Positions 8,755-16,878 of a stretch of 64,000 nt of DNA are shown piece by piece; the first letter of the stretch is position 1, and every line of letters starts with the position of its first letter. The translations under genes were made by a program, and so were the position numbers. Origin of the DNA: JACCTH01 sp963761985 (GTDB taxonomy: Bacteria; Actinomycetota; Acidimicrobiia; Spongiisociales; ZC4RG35); NCBI GenBank assembly GCA_963761985.1, contig CAVXIT010000003.1:1-64000 (forward strand). The letters run 5' to 3'. The notes beneath the pieces are model-generated. The model was not told where the DNA came from and ran no database searches. It saw nothing but the letters and a program-made list of their open reading frames with translations.

Positions 8755-9480
8755 ATGACGGGAACGGCCCCGGACGGAACGTCCGCGAATGATGACGCCA
8801 TCGCAACCAGCATCACCTCGGATGAGGAAAGGGAGCGGATCAAAGACGTCCTCATGGCGGAATACTCGCTGCTCACCACGTTGCTCAGCACTGCGTGGTC
8901 TGCGTCGCTAACACGCACCTCGATCTTCCTGATCACGCTCTCTTCTACCGGGATCGCCCTCGGATTCGCTGCCCAGCCGGGCATCGATCGTCGGGCCTTG
9001 GCAGTCGTCGTTTTACCTCTCATCCTCTTCCTCGGTGTCGGGACGTTCGTGAGGGTCGTCCAGCTCCAGCGCGAAGCCATCGTCTACATCACCGGGCTCA
9101 ACCGAATTCGGTGGTTTTTCCAGGAAGCTGCCCCGGGCAGCCGTCCGTACTTCGTGCTGCCGCCGTACGACGACGAGGTAGCAATCTTCCGCAGCCCGGG
9201 AACCGGCATGATTCGTCGGCCGCCCGGGCGCAACTTCCTCCGTCTCATCGTTCAGATGCAGGGCATCGTGAGCGTCGTGGCGGCGGCCGTCGCCGCCGCA
9301 TTCGGTGGGCTGGCGACGGCGCCCGCTGGTCGCACCGTGATGTTGCTGGTCGCCACTGCCTTCTTCGTCGTGACCTTGGCTTCTTTGCTCATGTGGTGGC
9401 AGCGGTCGATCGCCGAACTCTTTAGATCGATCCGGCCCCTGCACCCCACGCCGCCGGACCAATTCGACGCCCCGTTCTAG
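8755..9480 (+). CDS. Conserved actinobacterial-type membrane protein, unknown function
   Basis: A 241-residue protein with a hydrophilic N-terminal third (about residues 1-50, DEERERIKDVLMAEYSLLTTL) and four hydrophobic helices arranged as two pairs. Between the pairs is a soluble loop containing FVRVVQLQREAIVYITGLNR, then PYFVLPPYDDEVAIF. The first pair contains SIFLITLSSTGIALGFAA. I recognise the architecture from uncharacterised membrane proteins but cannot name a family. The 245 bases before it (8510-8754) hold no gene I can support. Confidence 0.7.
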   Translation: MTGTAPDGTSANDDAIATSITSDEERERIKDVLMAEYSLLTTLLSTAWSASLTRTSIFLITLSSTGIALGFAAQPGIDRRALAVVVLPLILFLGVGTFVRVVQLQREAIVYITGLNRIRWFFQEAAPGSRPYFVLPPYDDEVAIFRSPGTGMIRRPPGRNFLRLIVQMQGIVSVVAAAVAAAFGGLATAPAGRTVMLLVATAFFVVTLASLLMWWQRSIAELFRSIRPLHPTPPDQFDAPF

Positions 9481-9534
9481 CTGCGGGCTTGGAGGCCGCC
9501 TGTCCCGGTCCTTGCAGGCGTAGCACTCCGAGCT

Positions 9535-10397
9535 TCATTCGGTCGCTGCGACCAGTCGGTACAGCTGGCGGGCGCCGGGCAGCCCTTTCATTTCGTGTGT
9601 GCCTGCCTCTTCGAGATTCAATCCCGAACCCTCAAGGAGGGCGTACGTCGTCGATGACACGATGACTTCGTCGGGACCGCCAACCGACATGACTCGTGCG
9701 GCCGCGTGAACCGCGAGCCCTCGGGCGTCATCACCAACCAACTCGACCTCGCCAGTGTGGACTCCTACCCGAATCGGGAGATCCATCTTGCTTGCGGAGC
9801 GCGCCATCGCCGCGCCGCAACGGACGGCCCGCTGTGGCGCTGTCAAAAAGCGCGAGGAACCCGTCGCCGGTCGTTTTCACTTCGCGCCCTCGAAAGATAT
9901 TGAGTTCGTCGCGGAGACGGGTGTTGTGGATCAGGAGGATGTCGCGCCAAGCCGTGTCGCCTATCCGCTGCAAAATCGCCGTTGAGTCGACGATGTCCGT
10001 GAACAACACAGTGACAAGGACTCCCTCGCCAGGTCCTTCGGGAGCGACTGCAAAGATGCGGGCGCTGGTCCATTCGACGGTCACCCACGGATCGTCGCCA
10101 ACTACCCAGGCGTCGTGCCCAGACGGGATCTCATAGACGGAAGCAGGTGGAATATCCATTGAACGGCCATCGTCCGTGACTACATGCATCACACCGGAGA
10201 TCGGAGTAGCCAAGGTGATGCAGCTGGCAACTGCCAGTACCCGCGATGGCCGGCATGGCGGTCGACCAACGCCAACCGGGTTCGTAGACGGCGCGACCGA
10301 CGACCGACTCCTCCAGGTTGACGATGTCGGCCCTTCCGTTGGGAAAGGTCCGAACCTCATCCGGACTCGCGAAGGATTTGTATTGGAGCCGAGGCAT
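9535..10397 (-). CDS. Cupin domain fused to class III adenylate/guanylate cyclase (two frame breaks)
   Basis: Translation from ATG 10397, with an ideal AAGGAGG six bases upstream, gives a cupin-like small-molecule-binding domain (MPRLQYKSFASPDEVRTFPN, later GVMHVVTDDGRSMDIPP and YEIPSGHDAWVVGDDPW). A class III nucleotidyl cyclase domain follows, with the metal-binding FTDIVDST and the KTTGDGFLALFDS loop. It ends with GVHTGEVE, GLAVHAAARV and MKGLPGARQLYRL. The product, about 285 residues, would make cAMP or cGMP in response to a ligand sensed by the cupin. The frame changes near 10200 (one extra base between GYS and ISGVMH) and near 9840 (next to a T5 run). All catalytic motifs survive, so I treat it as a real gene with probable sequence errors. 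Confidence 0.75.
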
Positions 10398-10565
10398 GGA
10401 GGACCTCCTTATGGGTGAGCCAGCGGCGTCCCCGGTTCGAACCGACTCGACAACATCCAGAATCGCTTGGGTGGAGATGGCGGCATGGGTCTCATCGGTG
10501 ATAAGCGAGGTGGGCGTCGCATCAGGCAGCATCCCGTGGACGCTATTTGTGGAGAGAGTCGCCAT
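10398..10565 (-). pseudogene. C-terminal fragment of an alpha/beta hydrolase
   Basis: This stretch encodes ATLSTNSVHGMLPDATPTSL followed by ITDETHAAISTQAILDVVES. It aligns well with the last 50 residues of the hydrolase at 3860-5245 (ATLSTNSAHRVIDGAIHAGL, then TTQAILDVLTS), though the catalytic-His position is not preserved in the same form. Nothing of the rest of the enzyme precedes it, because the SDR gene ends at 10577. The frame runs without a stop into the cupin/cyclase gene. I read it as a remnant left by deletion or recombination; a frame-fused leader for the cyclase is a less likely alternative. Confidence 0.6.
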
Positions 10566-10576
10566 TTCCTCCTCAG

Positions 10577-11317
10577 CTATGCGGCGACGATGCCTCCGTC
10601 GATCACAAGGGCGGTTCCCGTGCAAAAGGCTGCCTCTGGTGAGGCAAGATAGAGCGCTGCCGCAGCTACCTCTGCCGGGTCGCCGAGTCTGCCTAACGGT
10701 TGGCGAGCCACGAGTGCCGCCCGAGCCTCGGCTGGGTCTGCGGCCTGATCAAGCAAACGACCCACCCACGGTGAGTCGATCGTGCCGGGACAGATGCAAT
10801 TGCATCTGATCCCTTGTGATGCGTGCTGGACGGCCACTTGTTTAGTCAGAGAAATGACGGCTCCCTTGCTTGCGCAATAAGCCGCTCGATCGCGAAGCCC
10901 AATTAGGCCTGCCGCCGATGCGGTGTTGATGATTACACCGCTGCCTTTCTCAAGCATCGATGGGAGGGTGTACTTGATGCCGAGGAATACGCCTCTGACG
11001 TTCACCGCGAAGACACGATCCCATTCGTCCACAGAACACTCGAGAACATCGGCGGTCGAGCCAATTCCGGCATTGTTGCAGAGCACATCGATGGCACCCA
11101 TCTTGCTGATAGCGGCTCGGACCAAAGCCTCAACGTCCCTTGGTGCTGAAACATCTGCAGCAAAACCACTGCATCCTGGTGGGAGCCCTTCGGTCGTGAG
11201 GTCAGCTGCCATCACGTGAGCCCCTTCGGCCAGGAATTGGCGCGCCATCTCGAAACCGATCCCTGAGGCAGCGCCAGTCACTATGACACTCGCCCCCTCA
11301 AAACGACTCGTTTCCAC
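10577..11317 (-). CDS. SDR family oxidoreductase (glucose/3-oxoacyl reductase type)
   Basis: A 246-residue classical SDR. The cofactor loop is IVTGAASGIGFEMA, followed by the structural NNAG (LCNNAGIG), the catalytic Ser in INTASAAG, the YxxxK pair in AYCASKGA, and a PG/DGG C-terminus (TALVIDGGIVAA). I chose GTG 11317 because AAAGGAG lies six bases upstream; a TTG at 11347 gives ten extra residues without support. It is the last gene of the leftward catabolic run and probably oxidises a hydroxyl of the sugar-like substrate with NAD(P). The substrate is not identifiable from sequence. Confidence 0.9.
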   Translation of the reverse strand: METSRFEGASVIVTGAASGIGFEMARQFLAEGAHVMAADLTTEGLPPGCSGFAADVSAPRDVEALVRAAISKMGAIDVLCNNAGIGSTADVLECSVDEWDRVFAVNVRGVFLGIKYTLPSMLEKGSGVIINTASAAGLIGLRDRAAYCASKGAVISLTKQVAVQHASQGIRCNCICPGTIDSPWVGRLLDQAADPAEARAALVARQPLGRLGDPAEVAAAALYLASPEAAFCTGTALVIDGGIVAA

Positions 11318-11401
11318 ACTCGTCTCCTTTCGTTGAGCAGCCGACAACCAACCTGGTTCCCGGCAATGCCTATGGATGGACGGCGGGGGCCACCTTCCTT
11401 G

Positions 11402-11818
11402 TCATGCCCGGACAACCTTTGGATTGGATCCGGCCGAGACCTCCATGTAGTCGGGGATCGTCTTGAGGACGTCCTCCGCACCGGCCGGGGCGTAGATGGC
11501 GAGGATGACCATCGGCTCGTAACTGGTGTTCAGCGTCGAATGGAAGATCCCCTTCGGGATCCACACCACATCTCCGGCAACGACCGGAAACGGCTCACCG
11601 TCGTCGACCATCTGGTCACCCCTGCCGGCGAGGATGTACAGGATCTCGTCGGACAGGGGGTGGTTGTGGCGGTCGTGGCCCTTGCCCGGGAACAGGATGA
11701 CGTGCATGAGGCTGCAATCACCATCGTCCGTGTTGTCGGTTGCGATGAGCGGCTTGATGATTCCCCAGTCGAATGTCCAGGTGGGGATCGAAGTTGGGTC
11801 TACGAGCTTGGCGGGCAT
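11402..11818 (-). CDS. Single-domain cupin
   Basis: A 138-residue cupin. Motif 1 carries the metal ligands His51, His53 and Glu58 within GKGHDRHNHPLSDEILYI, and motif 2 carries His93 in GDVVWIPKGIFHSTLN, so a complete 3-His/1-Glu site is present. Such small cupins are isomerases, dioxygenases or ligand sensors acting on sugars and polar acids. It lies between the SDR at 10577 and the TIM-barrel gene at 11833 (14-base gap), so it most likely belongs to the same degradation pathway, for example as an epimerase or lyase-type isomerase. That role is inference. Confidence 0.88.
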   Translation of the reverse strand: MPAKLVDPTSIPTWTFDWGIIKPLIATDNTDDGDCSLMHVILFPGKGHDRHNHPLSDEILYILAGRGDQMVDDGEPFPVVAGDVVWIPKGIFHSTLNTSYEPMVILAIYAPAGAEDVLKTIPDYMEVSAGSNPKVVRA

Positions 11819-11832
11819 GTGTTCCTCGCTAT

Positions 11833-12654
11833 CTAGATGGTCAGAGACTTGAAGCGTCGCATGTTCTCCGTCATCGCGACCTCTGTGGGTAAGCGTTCCA
11901 TTGAGGAGGCGCCGAAGAAACCAACGATCCCCTCGGTCCGGTCGAGGACATATTGGGCGTCCTCAGGCTCGGCCAATGGGCCGCCATGGCAGAGGACAGC
12001 GATGTCGGGGCTCACCTTCACCGCCGCATCGCGCATCGCCTGGATCTCGACAACGCAATCATCGAGCGTTTTGGCGGTGTGGGCGCCGATGGTGCCTTTC
12101 GTCGTCAGGCCCATATGGGGTACGAGAATGTCTGCGCCAGCTTCGGTCATCGCAACCGCGTCGCCGGGGTCGAAGACATAGGGTGCCGTCATCAGGCCAA
12201 GGTGGGCGGCTTCCCTGATCATGTCGACCTCGAGCCCGTAGCTCATTCCCGTCTCTTCGAGGTTGGCGCGAAACGTCCCGTCGATTAGTCCCACCGTCGG
12301 AAAGTTCTGCACCCCAGCGAACCCGGCGTCCATCACCTGACGGAGGAAGCGGGGCATCATCCGGAATGGGTCGGTCCCGCAAACCCCAGCGAGCACCGGC
12401 GTGCTTTTGACAATCGGCAGCACCTCTTGACCCATCTCCATCACGATGGCGTTGGCGTCTCCGTAGGGGAGGAGACCTGCGAGCGAGCCGCGTCCTGCCA
12501 TCCGGTAGCGGCCTGAGTTGTAGATGATGATGAGGTCGGCTCCGCCTGCCTCAGCGCACTTCGCCGATAGGCCGGTGCCTGCCCCGGCCCCGATTATCGG
12601 CCCGCCTCCCTTGACGGTCTCTCGTAGTTTGGCGCGGGCTTCGTCACCGGTCAT
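11833..12654 (-). CDS. TIM-barrel UPF0261 partner protein (phosphoenolpyruvate hydrolase-like)
   Basis: A 273-residue alpha/beta barrel of the family annotated as phosphoenolpyruvate hydrolase or TIM-barrel signal-transduction protein, which is often adjacent or fused to UPF0261 (Tm-1-like) proteins. Strand ends rich in small and polar residues are visible: IIGAGAGTGLSAKCAEAGGA, LLPYGDANAIVMEMG, VLAGVCGTDPFR, GVQNFPTVGLIDG, AVLCHGGPLA and GFFGASSMERLP. The pattern resembles phosphate-binding barrels that handle pyruvate-type intermediates. The ATG at 12654 overlaps the stop of the upstream UPF0261 gene by 4 bases, so the two are co-translated and probably form a functional pair. Precise reaction unknown. 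Confidence 0.85.
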   Translation of the reverse strand: MTGDEARAKLRETVKGGGPIIGAGAGTGLSAKCAEAGGADLIIIYNSGRYRMAGRGSLAGLLPYGDANAIVMEMGQEVLPIVKSTPVLAGVCGTDPFRMMPRFLRQVMDAGFAGVQNFPTVGLIDGTFRANLEETGMSYGLEVDMIREAAHLGLMTAPYVFDPGDAVAMTEAGADILVPHMGLTTKGTIGAHTAKTLDDCVVEIQAMRDAAVKVSPDIAVLCHGGPLAEPEDAQYVLDRTEGIVGFFGASSMERLPTEVAMTENMRRFKSLTI

Positions 12655-13874
12655 CGCGTGTCTTTCATGTAACCGTCCAACTTGTCGGCCATGGCTTTGG
12701 CGAAGGAGGGGTCGTTGATGTCGCAATCCATCTCGACCAGATCGACACTATCGGCCAAGTTGTCTCGGATCGCTTGAAACAGCGCGGAGTCGGCGTCGGG
12801 GTCGTGGAACGGCTGGCCCTCCACGGCGATCATCGAAACGCCCTTGAGCGGGATGAACAGCGTGGTGGGTCCGGTGGCGACCGAAAGCTTTTCGGCGATC
12901 TGGCGACCTAGCTCCGCCGTTTCCGCAGGCGTGGTTCGCATCAAGGTCACGGAGGGGTTGTGGTGATACATCGTGCGACCCTCGAACCTGGCCGGCACCG
13001 TGTCGGGCGCTGCGAAGTTGACCATGTCGAGTGCACCCAAAGAAACCACCTGAGGGACGCCGGTCCGGGCCGCCGCGCCCAGCCGGTCAGGCCCAGCCGA
13101 GAGAATGCCGCCGACTAGCTCATCGCAGAGCTCGGTGGTGGTCAGGTCGAGCACACCATCGAAGAATCCCGCATCGATCAAGTTCTCCATGGCTTTCCCG
13201 CCGGTGCCGGTGCAATGGAAGACGAGTACCTCGTAACCACGGCTCTCGAGATCCTGGCGGGCCGCGGTGACCGCGGGGGTGGTGACACCGAACATCGTTG
13301 CCGCGACCAGCGGGCGCTCGTGTTTGATGTCTACCGGCGGGGCCTTGACCATGCCTGCCATGGCTGCCGCAGCGTTGGCGAGAATCTGGGCAGAGATCGA
13401 GTTGATCCCGGCGATGTCGGTGATCGACGCCATCATCGTGATATCGGTGCTCCCCACGTAGGCCGACGTGTCTCCCGAGGCCATTGTCGAAAGCATCAGT
13501 TTGGGAACACCGACTGGCAGGGACCGCATCGCGCTGGTGGCGATGGCGGTTCCTCCCGACCCACCCGCCGCCAGAATGCCGTCAAAGCGACCCTCGTGAT
13601 GGAGCTTCGACACGAAGGCTGAAGCTGCTTCGGTCATCGCGGCCACCGCCCGTCCCCGGTCGGCCCCGGCGGCGAGAGAATCTATGTCGACAGCCGCGGA
13701 ACCCGCGACGTCGTGGCGGGTGAGATCCGGCGTGATGCCGGTGGGATCATTCACGCCAGCGTCGACGACTAATACGTCGACACCATCTGCCAATAGGCGA
13801 TCCCGGAGATATGCATACTCGAAGCCCTTGGTGTCGAGGGTGCCAAGGAGCAAGACGGTGGGCTTGGCGGGCAC
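12651..13874 (-). CDS. UPF0261 / Tm-1-like ATP-binding protein, copy 1
   Basis: A 407-residue two-domain UPF0261 protein. The N-terminal domain begins VLLLGTLDTKGFEYAYLRDR and contains the glycine-rich AAGGSGGTAIATSAMRSLPV with GVPKLMLSTMASGD. The second domain has GVTTPAV, VFHCTGTGGKAMENLI and, near the end, FIPLKGVSMIAVEG. The family is homologous to the ATP-binding N-terminal region of the tomato Tm-1 protein; its bacterial function has not been established to my knowledge. The start is GTG 13874 after AGAGGAG. It is directly coupled to its TIM-barrel partner downstream and divergent from the SDR at 13963. A second, diverged copy lies at 17780-19036. Confidence 0.9.
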   Translation of the reverse strand: MPAKPTVLLLGTLDTKGFEYAYLRDRLLADGVDVLVVDAGVNDPTGITPDLTRHDVAGSAAVDIDSLAAGADRGRAVAAMTEAASAFVSKLHHEGRFDGILAAGGSGGTAIATSAMRSLPVGVPKLMLSTMASGDTSAYVGSTDITMMASITDIAGINSISAQILANAAAAMAGMVKAPPVDIKHERPLVAATMFGVTTPAVTAARQDLESRGYEVLVFHCTGTGGKAMENLIDAGFFDGVLDLTTTELCDELVGGILSAGPDRLGAAARTGVPQVVSLGALDMVNFAAPDTVPARFEGRTMYHHNPSVTLMRTTPAETAELGRQIAEKLSVATGPTTLFIPLKGVSMIAVEGQPFHDPDADSALFQAIRDNLADSVDLVEMDCDINDPSFAKAMADKLDGYMKDTR

Positions 13875-13962
13875 AGTTCTCCTCTCGTGGTGGGATCGAT
13901 CGTGGCGGGCGAATTGTCGAGGGTTATCGTGGCGAAATGTCCCCGCTCACCTCGATCTTCTG

Positions 13963-14724
13963 GTGAGCGACCCTTTCCGTCTTGACGGACGCACCGCGAT
14001 TGTGACCGGCGCCAGTCGCGGCCTGGGCAAGGCCATGGCCAGTGCCCTCGGGAGCGCCGGGGCGCGAGTGGTGCTGGTCAGCAGGCAGGCCGATGAGCTT
14101 GCCGTGGTGGCGGCGGAGTTGGCCGACTCGTGCGACGCAGTCGTCAAGCCACTTGACCTGTCGGAGGTCGCTTCCATCGAACCATGGGTTGCCAACACCT
14201 GGTCCGAGTTCGGACCTGTGCATGTCGTGCTCCATTCGGCGGGTTTGCAACGTCGGGCCCCAGCCATCGAAGTGGAGACGGCCGACTGGGACCGAATCGG
14301 GGCCGTCAATCTCAAGGCACCTTTCTTCCTGTCGCGCGAGGTGGGAAAACGACAGATGGAGATCGGTTCGGGTGGATCGCACATTTTTGTGGGGTCGTTG
14401 ACGACGAGCATTGGGATCGCCGGAACGACGTCCTACGCCGTTTCGAAGGCGGGTGTTGCCGCTGTGGTGCGGACCCTGGCGGTCGAATGGGCGCAATCCG
14501 GCATCCGAGTCAATGCCCTGGCCCCGGGATACTTTCGGACCCAGCTCACCGAGGGGGTTTTCCAGGATCCTGAACGAAGCGCGTGGATCCACTCCCGGAT
14601 ACCAATGGGCCGGCCCGGGCTCCCTGATGAGCTCGGTGGGGCGGCGGTGTTCCTGGCTTCGGATGCCTCGTCGTATGTAACTGGCGCGATCCTCAACGTC
14701 GACGGTGGGTGGCTTGCCGGCTGA
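13963..14724 (+). CDS. SDR family oxidoreductase (gluconate/2-deoxygluconate dehydrogenase type)
   Basis: A 253-residue classical SDR beginning VSDPFRLDGRTAIVTGASRG. It has the TGASRGLG cofactor loop, the catalytic Ser in VGSLTTSIG, the YxxxK pair in SYAVSKAG, APGYFRT after strand 6, and the DGGW C-terminus. The opening FRLDGRTAIVTG and the GYFRT motif are typical of gluconate 5-dehydrogenase and 2-deoxy-D-gluconate dehydrogenase-like enzymes, so a sugar-acid substrate is likely. The start is GTG 13963; no good ribosome site is seen. It sits alone on the plus strand, facing the FAD enzyme (stop at 14739) and divergent from UPF0261 copy 1 across an 88-base gap. Confidence 0.88.
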   Translation: MSDPFRLDGRTAIVTGASRGLGKAMASALGSAGARVVLVSRQADELAVVAAELADSCDAVVKPLDLSEVASIEPWVANTWSEFGPVHVVLHSAGLQRRAPAIEVETADWDRIGAVNLKAPFFLSREVGKRQMEIGSGGSHIFVGSLTTSIGIAGTTSYAVSKAGVAAVVRTLAVEWAQSGIRVNALAPGYFRTQLTEGVFQDPERSAWIHSRIPMGRPGLPDELGGAAVFLASDASSYVTGAILNVDGGWLAG

Positions 14725-14738
14725 AGCTCGGAACACGT

Positions 14739-16190
14739 TCATCGGGGCGGGCCAAAACCGAGTTTGCCGGGATTGAGGATCCCGTCCGGGTCGATTGCAT
14801 GTTTGATCGCCTGAAGGTATGGCCACCAGTCCTCGTACTGCTCGCGCATAAATCGGCCCAGCTTCACCCCAACCCCGTGGTGCTCATTGATCACGCCCCC
14901 CTGGGCGAGCGAGGTGCGGACCGCCGAATCCCAGAGGCGGTCGTGAAGTTCGAGGGCTTCTAGCGGGTCCTTGGGCGAGTCGTGGATGTAGAAACGGTCA
15001 TAGACCATCACTCCCCATGGGAACCAATGGGAAAAGTGGGCCGTGTACTGAGCCCCGTACTCGGCGAAGCCCTCCTCGATGTTTTTTCGCTTCGCCCGGT
15101 ACAGGTCTGGCATGTCATCGAAGGTGCAAACCGTGTCGGTGGTCCCGAAGATTGTCGGCGGCGCGGGTGCCTTGCCTTCGGCGTAGGGCTCATACTTGCC
15201 GTCCCACCAGGTCTTGGCCCCGCTCGGACCCAGAGATGACCCGCCGACCTCGTTGCATATTGCAGTGATGGCTTCTGACTCGAGGTCAACCAGGCGCCGG
15301 TCCCCATCACAGACGACGACAAGCAGGGCTCCCGTGAGCTCGAGTCCCAGAATGCGATTGAGTTTCTCCCGGTCGGCTTCGTCGTACAGTCGCATGACCG
15401 CCGGTCGCCAGCGCCGGGTCATGATGCGCCGACCTGCTTCGAGGCCGTCGAAGACGGTTTCGAACTCAAACGTGAGGAAACTTTGGGCTTCAGGGAGCGG
15501 GTCCATGCGGATGGCCGCCGAAGTGAGGATCCCCATCGTGCCCTCCGAGCCAACGATGAGTTGGAGCAAACCAGGGCCAGCCGCGTGATTGGGGACGGGT
15601 GGTGTCGATGCCAACTGACCAGGGGGGAGGGCAACCTCCGCTTGAAGAACCATGTCCTCGGGTTTGCCGTACTTTGTGGATCGGACACCGGACCCCCGTG
15701 CCGCCAGCCACCCGCCCACTGTGGCACCGAAGTGGAATGAGCCTGGCTCGTGGGCCACCGCAACGCCCAGCGGGGTGAGCGCCTCCTCGAGTTGGGGACC
15801 CGTCACGCCGGCTTCGACGTTCACAACCAGGCTGGTCTCATCGATTTCCAAGATGCGGTCCATCCGGGTCAAGTCGAGGGCGATGCCGCCAAAAAGAGCG
15901 AACGTCCCACCTTGGGTGCCGGACCCACCGCCTCGCGGCACGACCGGGACCCGATGGTCACTCGCGATCCGAACGATCTTTGCTACCTCGTGGGCGCTTC
16001 CAGGCCGGACCATCACATCGGCCGTCGGCAACTCGATGCCATGGAGCTTGTAGAGCTGGGACATCCAGGACCAGTCGGCGGCCTGAGCGTTGAGTTCATC
16101 TCGGTCGACCGACGTGTGCTTGGCGCCGACGACATCCGACAACTCATGTTGAAGCATCCGGATCCGGTAGTCGGCTCGAGGCTCAGACAT
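14739..16190 (-). CDS. FAD-linked oxidase (GlcD/PCMH-type)
   Basis: A 483-residue flavoenzyme of the vanillyl-alcohol-oxidase/PCMH fold. The FAD-binding domain has VRPGSAHEVAKIVRIASDH, VVPRGGGSGTQGGTFAL, VNVEAGVTG and the SFHFGATVGGWLAARGSG loop. The C-terminal substrate cap ends with GGVINEHHGVG and DPDGILNPGKLGFG, the standard FAD-oxidase_C signature. Relatives include glycolate/D-lactate oxidase subunits and alkyl-DHAP synthase; a 2-hydroxy acid is the likely substrate. Its 5' end overlaps the GntR regulator stop by 8 bases, so it belongs to the leftward operon that starts near 19.9 kb. Confidence 0.9.
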   Translation of the reverse strand: MSEPRADYRIRMLQHELSDVVGAKHTSVDRDELNAQAADWSWMSQLYKLHGIELPTADVMVRPGSAHEVAKIVRIASDHRVPVVPRGGGSGTQGGTFALFGGIALDLTRMDRILEIDETSLVVNVEAGVTGPQLEEALTPLGVAVAHEPGSFHFGATVGGWLAARGSGVRSTKYGKPEDMVLQAEVALPPGQLASTPPVPNHAAGPGLLQLIVGSEGTMGILTSAAIRMDPLPEAQSFLTFEFETVFDGLEAGRRIMTRRWRPAVMRLYDEADREKLNRILGLELTGALLVVVCDGDRRLVDLESEAITAICNEVGGSSLGPSGAKTWWDGKYEPYAEGKAPAPPTIFGTTDTVCTFDDMPDLYRAKRKNIEEGFAEYGAQYTAHFSHWFPWGVMVYDRFYIHDSPKDPLEALELHDRLWDSAVRTSLAQGGVINEHHGVGVKLGRFMREQYEDWWPYLQAIKHAIDPDGILNPGKLGFGPPR

Positions 16191-16878
16191 GGTCGAGAGC
16201 GGATCCGTTCGTGGAGATGAAGGGACGAGCCATCTCGAGATATCGAGTCATGCTGGCTTCCAGGTGGTCGATGTGCTCGTTCACCAGTCGATGTATCCCG
16301 TGACTGTCCGAGGTAGCGATCGATTTGGCTATCGACGCGTGCTCCTCGGCGCAATTGACCAGACGTTCGAGCCGGCCTGCTCCCGCCATCCAAAACCTAT
16401 GGAGCCGGCGCCGCTGCTTTTCGGCGATGTCGGAGAAGAGGGTATGGCCCGACGCCCCCTGGAGAAGCTCGTGGAACTCGGCGTCGCTCGCAGACCAGAG
16501 TTCGAGATCCAATCGGGCACCGGCCATTGCCATTTTTTCGACGCAGTCCTGAAGGTTCGCGCTCTGCTCGGCTGTGAGGTTCTCGGACGCCCGGATGAAC
16601 AAAGCCGTATCCAGCAGTCGGAGGACATCGCAGATCTCGCGGATATCGGCAGAGGTGAGCCCGGCCACCGAGTAGCCACCGTTGTGGTTGCGTCGTACGA
16701 GGTGATCGAGTTCCAGGCGCTGCAAAGCGGCCCGCACCGGGGTACGGCTGACGCCGAGCCAAGCGGCAACGGCCACCTCTCCTAGATGGTCGCCCGGCCG
16801 GACGTTCTCGCTCGTGAGGAGCTCACGTAGCTTGACGTAGGCCCGGTCGGCGACAGTGGTTGGGTCCGGCTCTGCCAT
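16183..16878 (-). CDS. GntR family regulator, FadR/FCD subfamily
   Basis: A 231-residue regulator. Residues about 8-72 form the GntR winged helix (AYVKLRELLTSENVRPGDHL and WLGVSRTPVRAALQRLELDH). The all-helical FCD effector domain follows (IREICDVLRLLDTALFIRAS, later DAEFHELLQGASGH and EEHASIAKSIATSD), with the Asp/His residues that bind a metal and organic acid in this class. The ATG at 16878 shares its A with the TGA of the upstream creatininase gene. Encoded inside the operon, it probably represses the divergent promoter at 19.93-20.04 kb, where a FadR-type operator is visible, and is released by a pathway acid. Confidence 0.92.
   Translation of the reverse strand: MAEPDPTTVADRAYVKLRELLTSENVRPGDHLGEVAVAAWLGVSRTPVRAALQRLELDHLVRRNHNGGYSVAGLTSADIREICDVLRLLDTALFIRASENLTAEQSANLQDCVEKMAMAGARLDLELWSASDAEFHELLQGASGHTLFSDIAEKQRRRLHRFWMAGAGRLERLVNCAEEHASIAKSIATSDSHGIHRLVNEHIDHLEASMTRYLEMARPFISTNGSALDHV

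Noticed and set aside
8517..8806. Short frames on both strands in the gap before the 8755 gene
   Set aside because: Composition is atypical for coding in this window and neither has a convincing start or motif.
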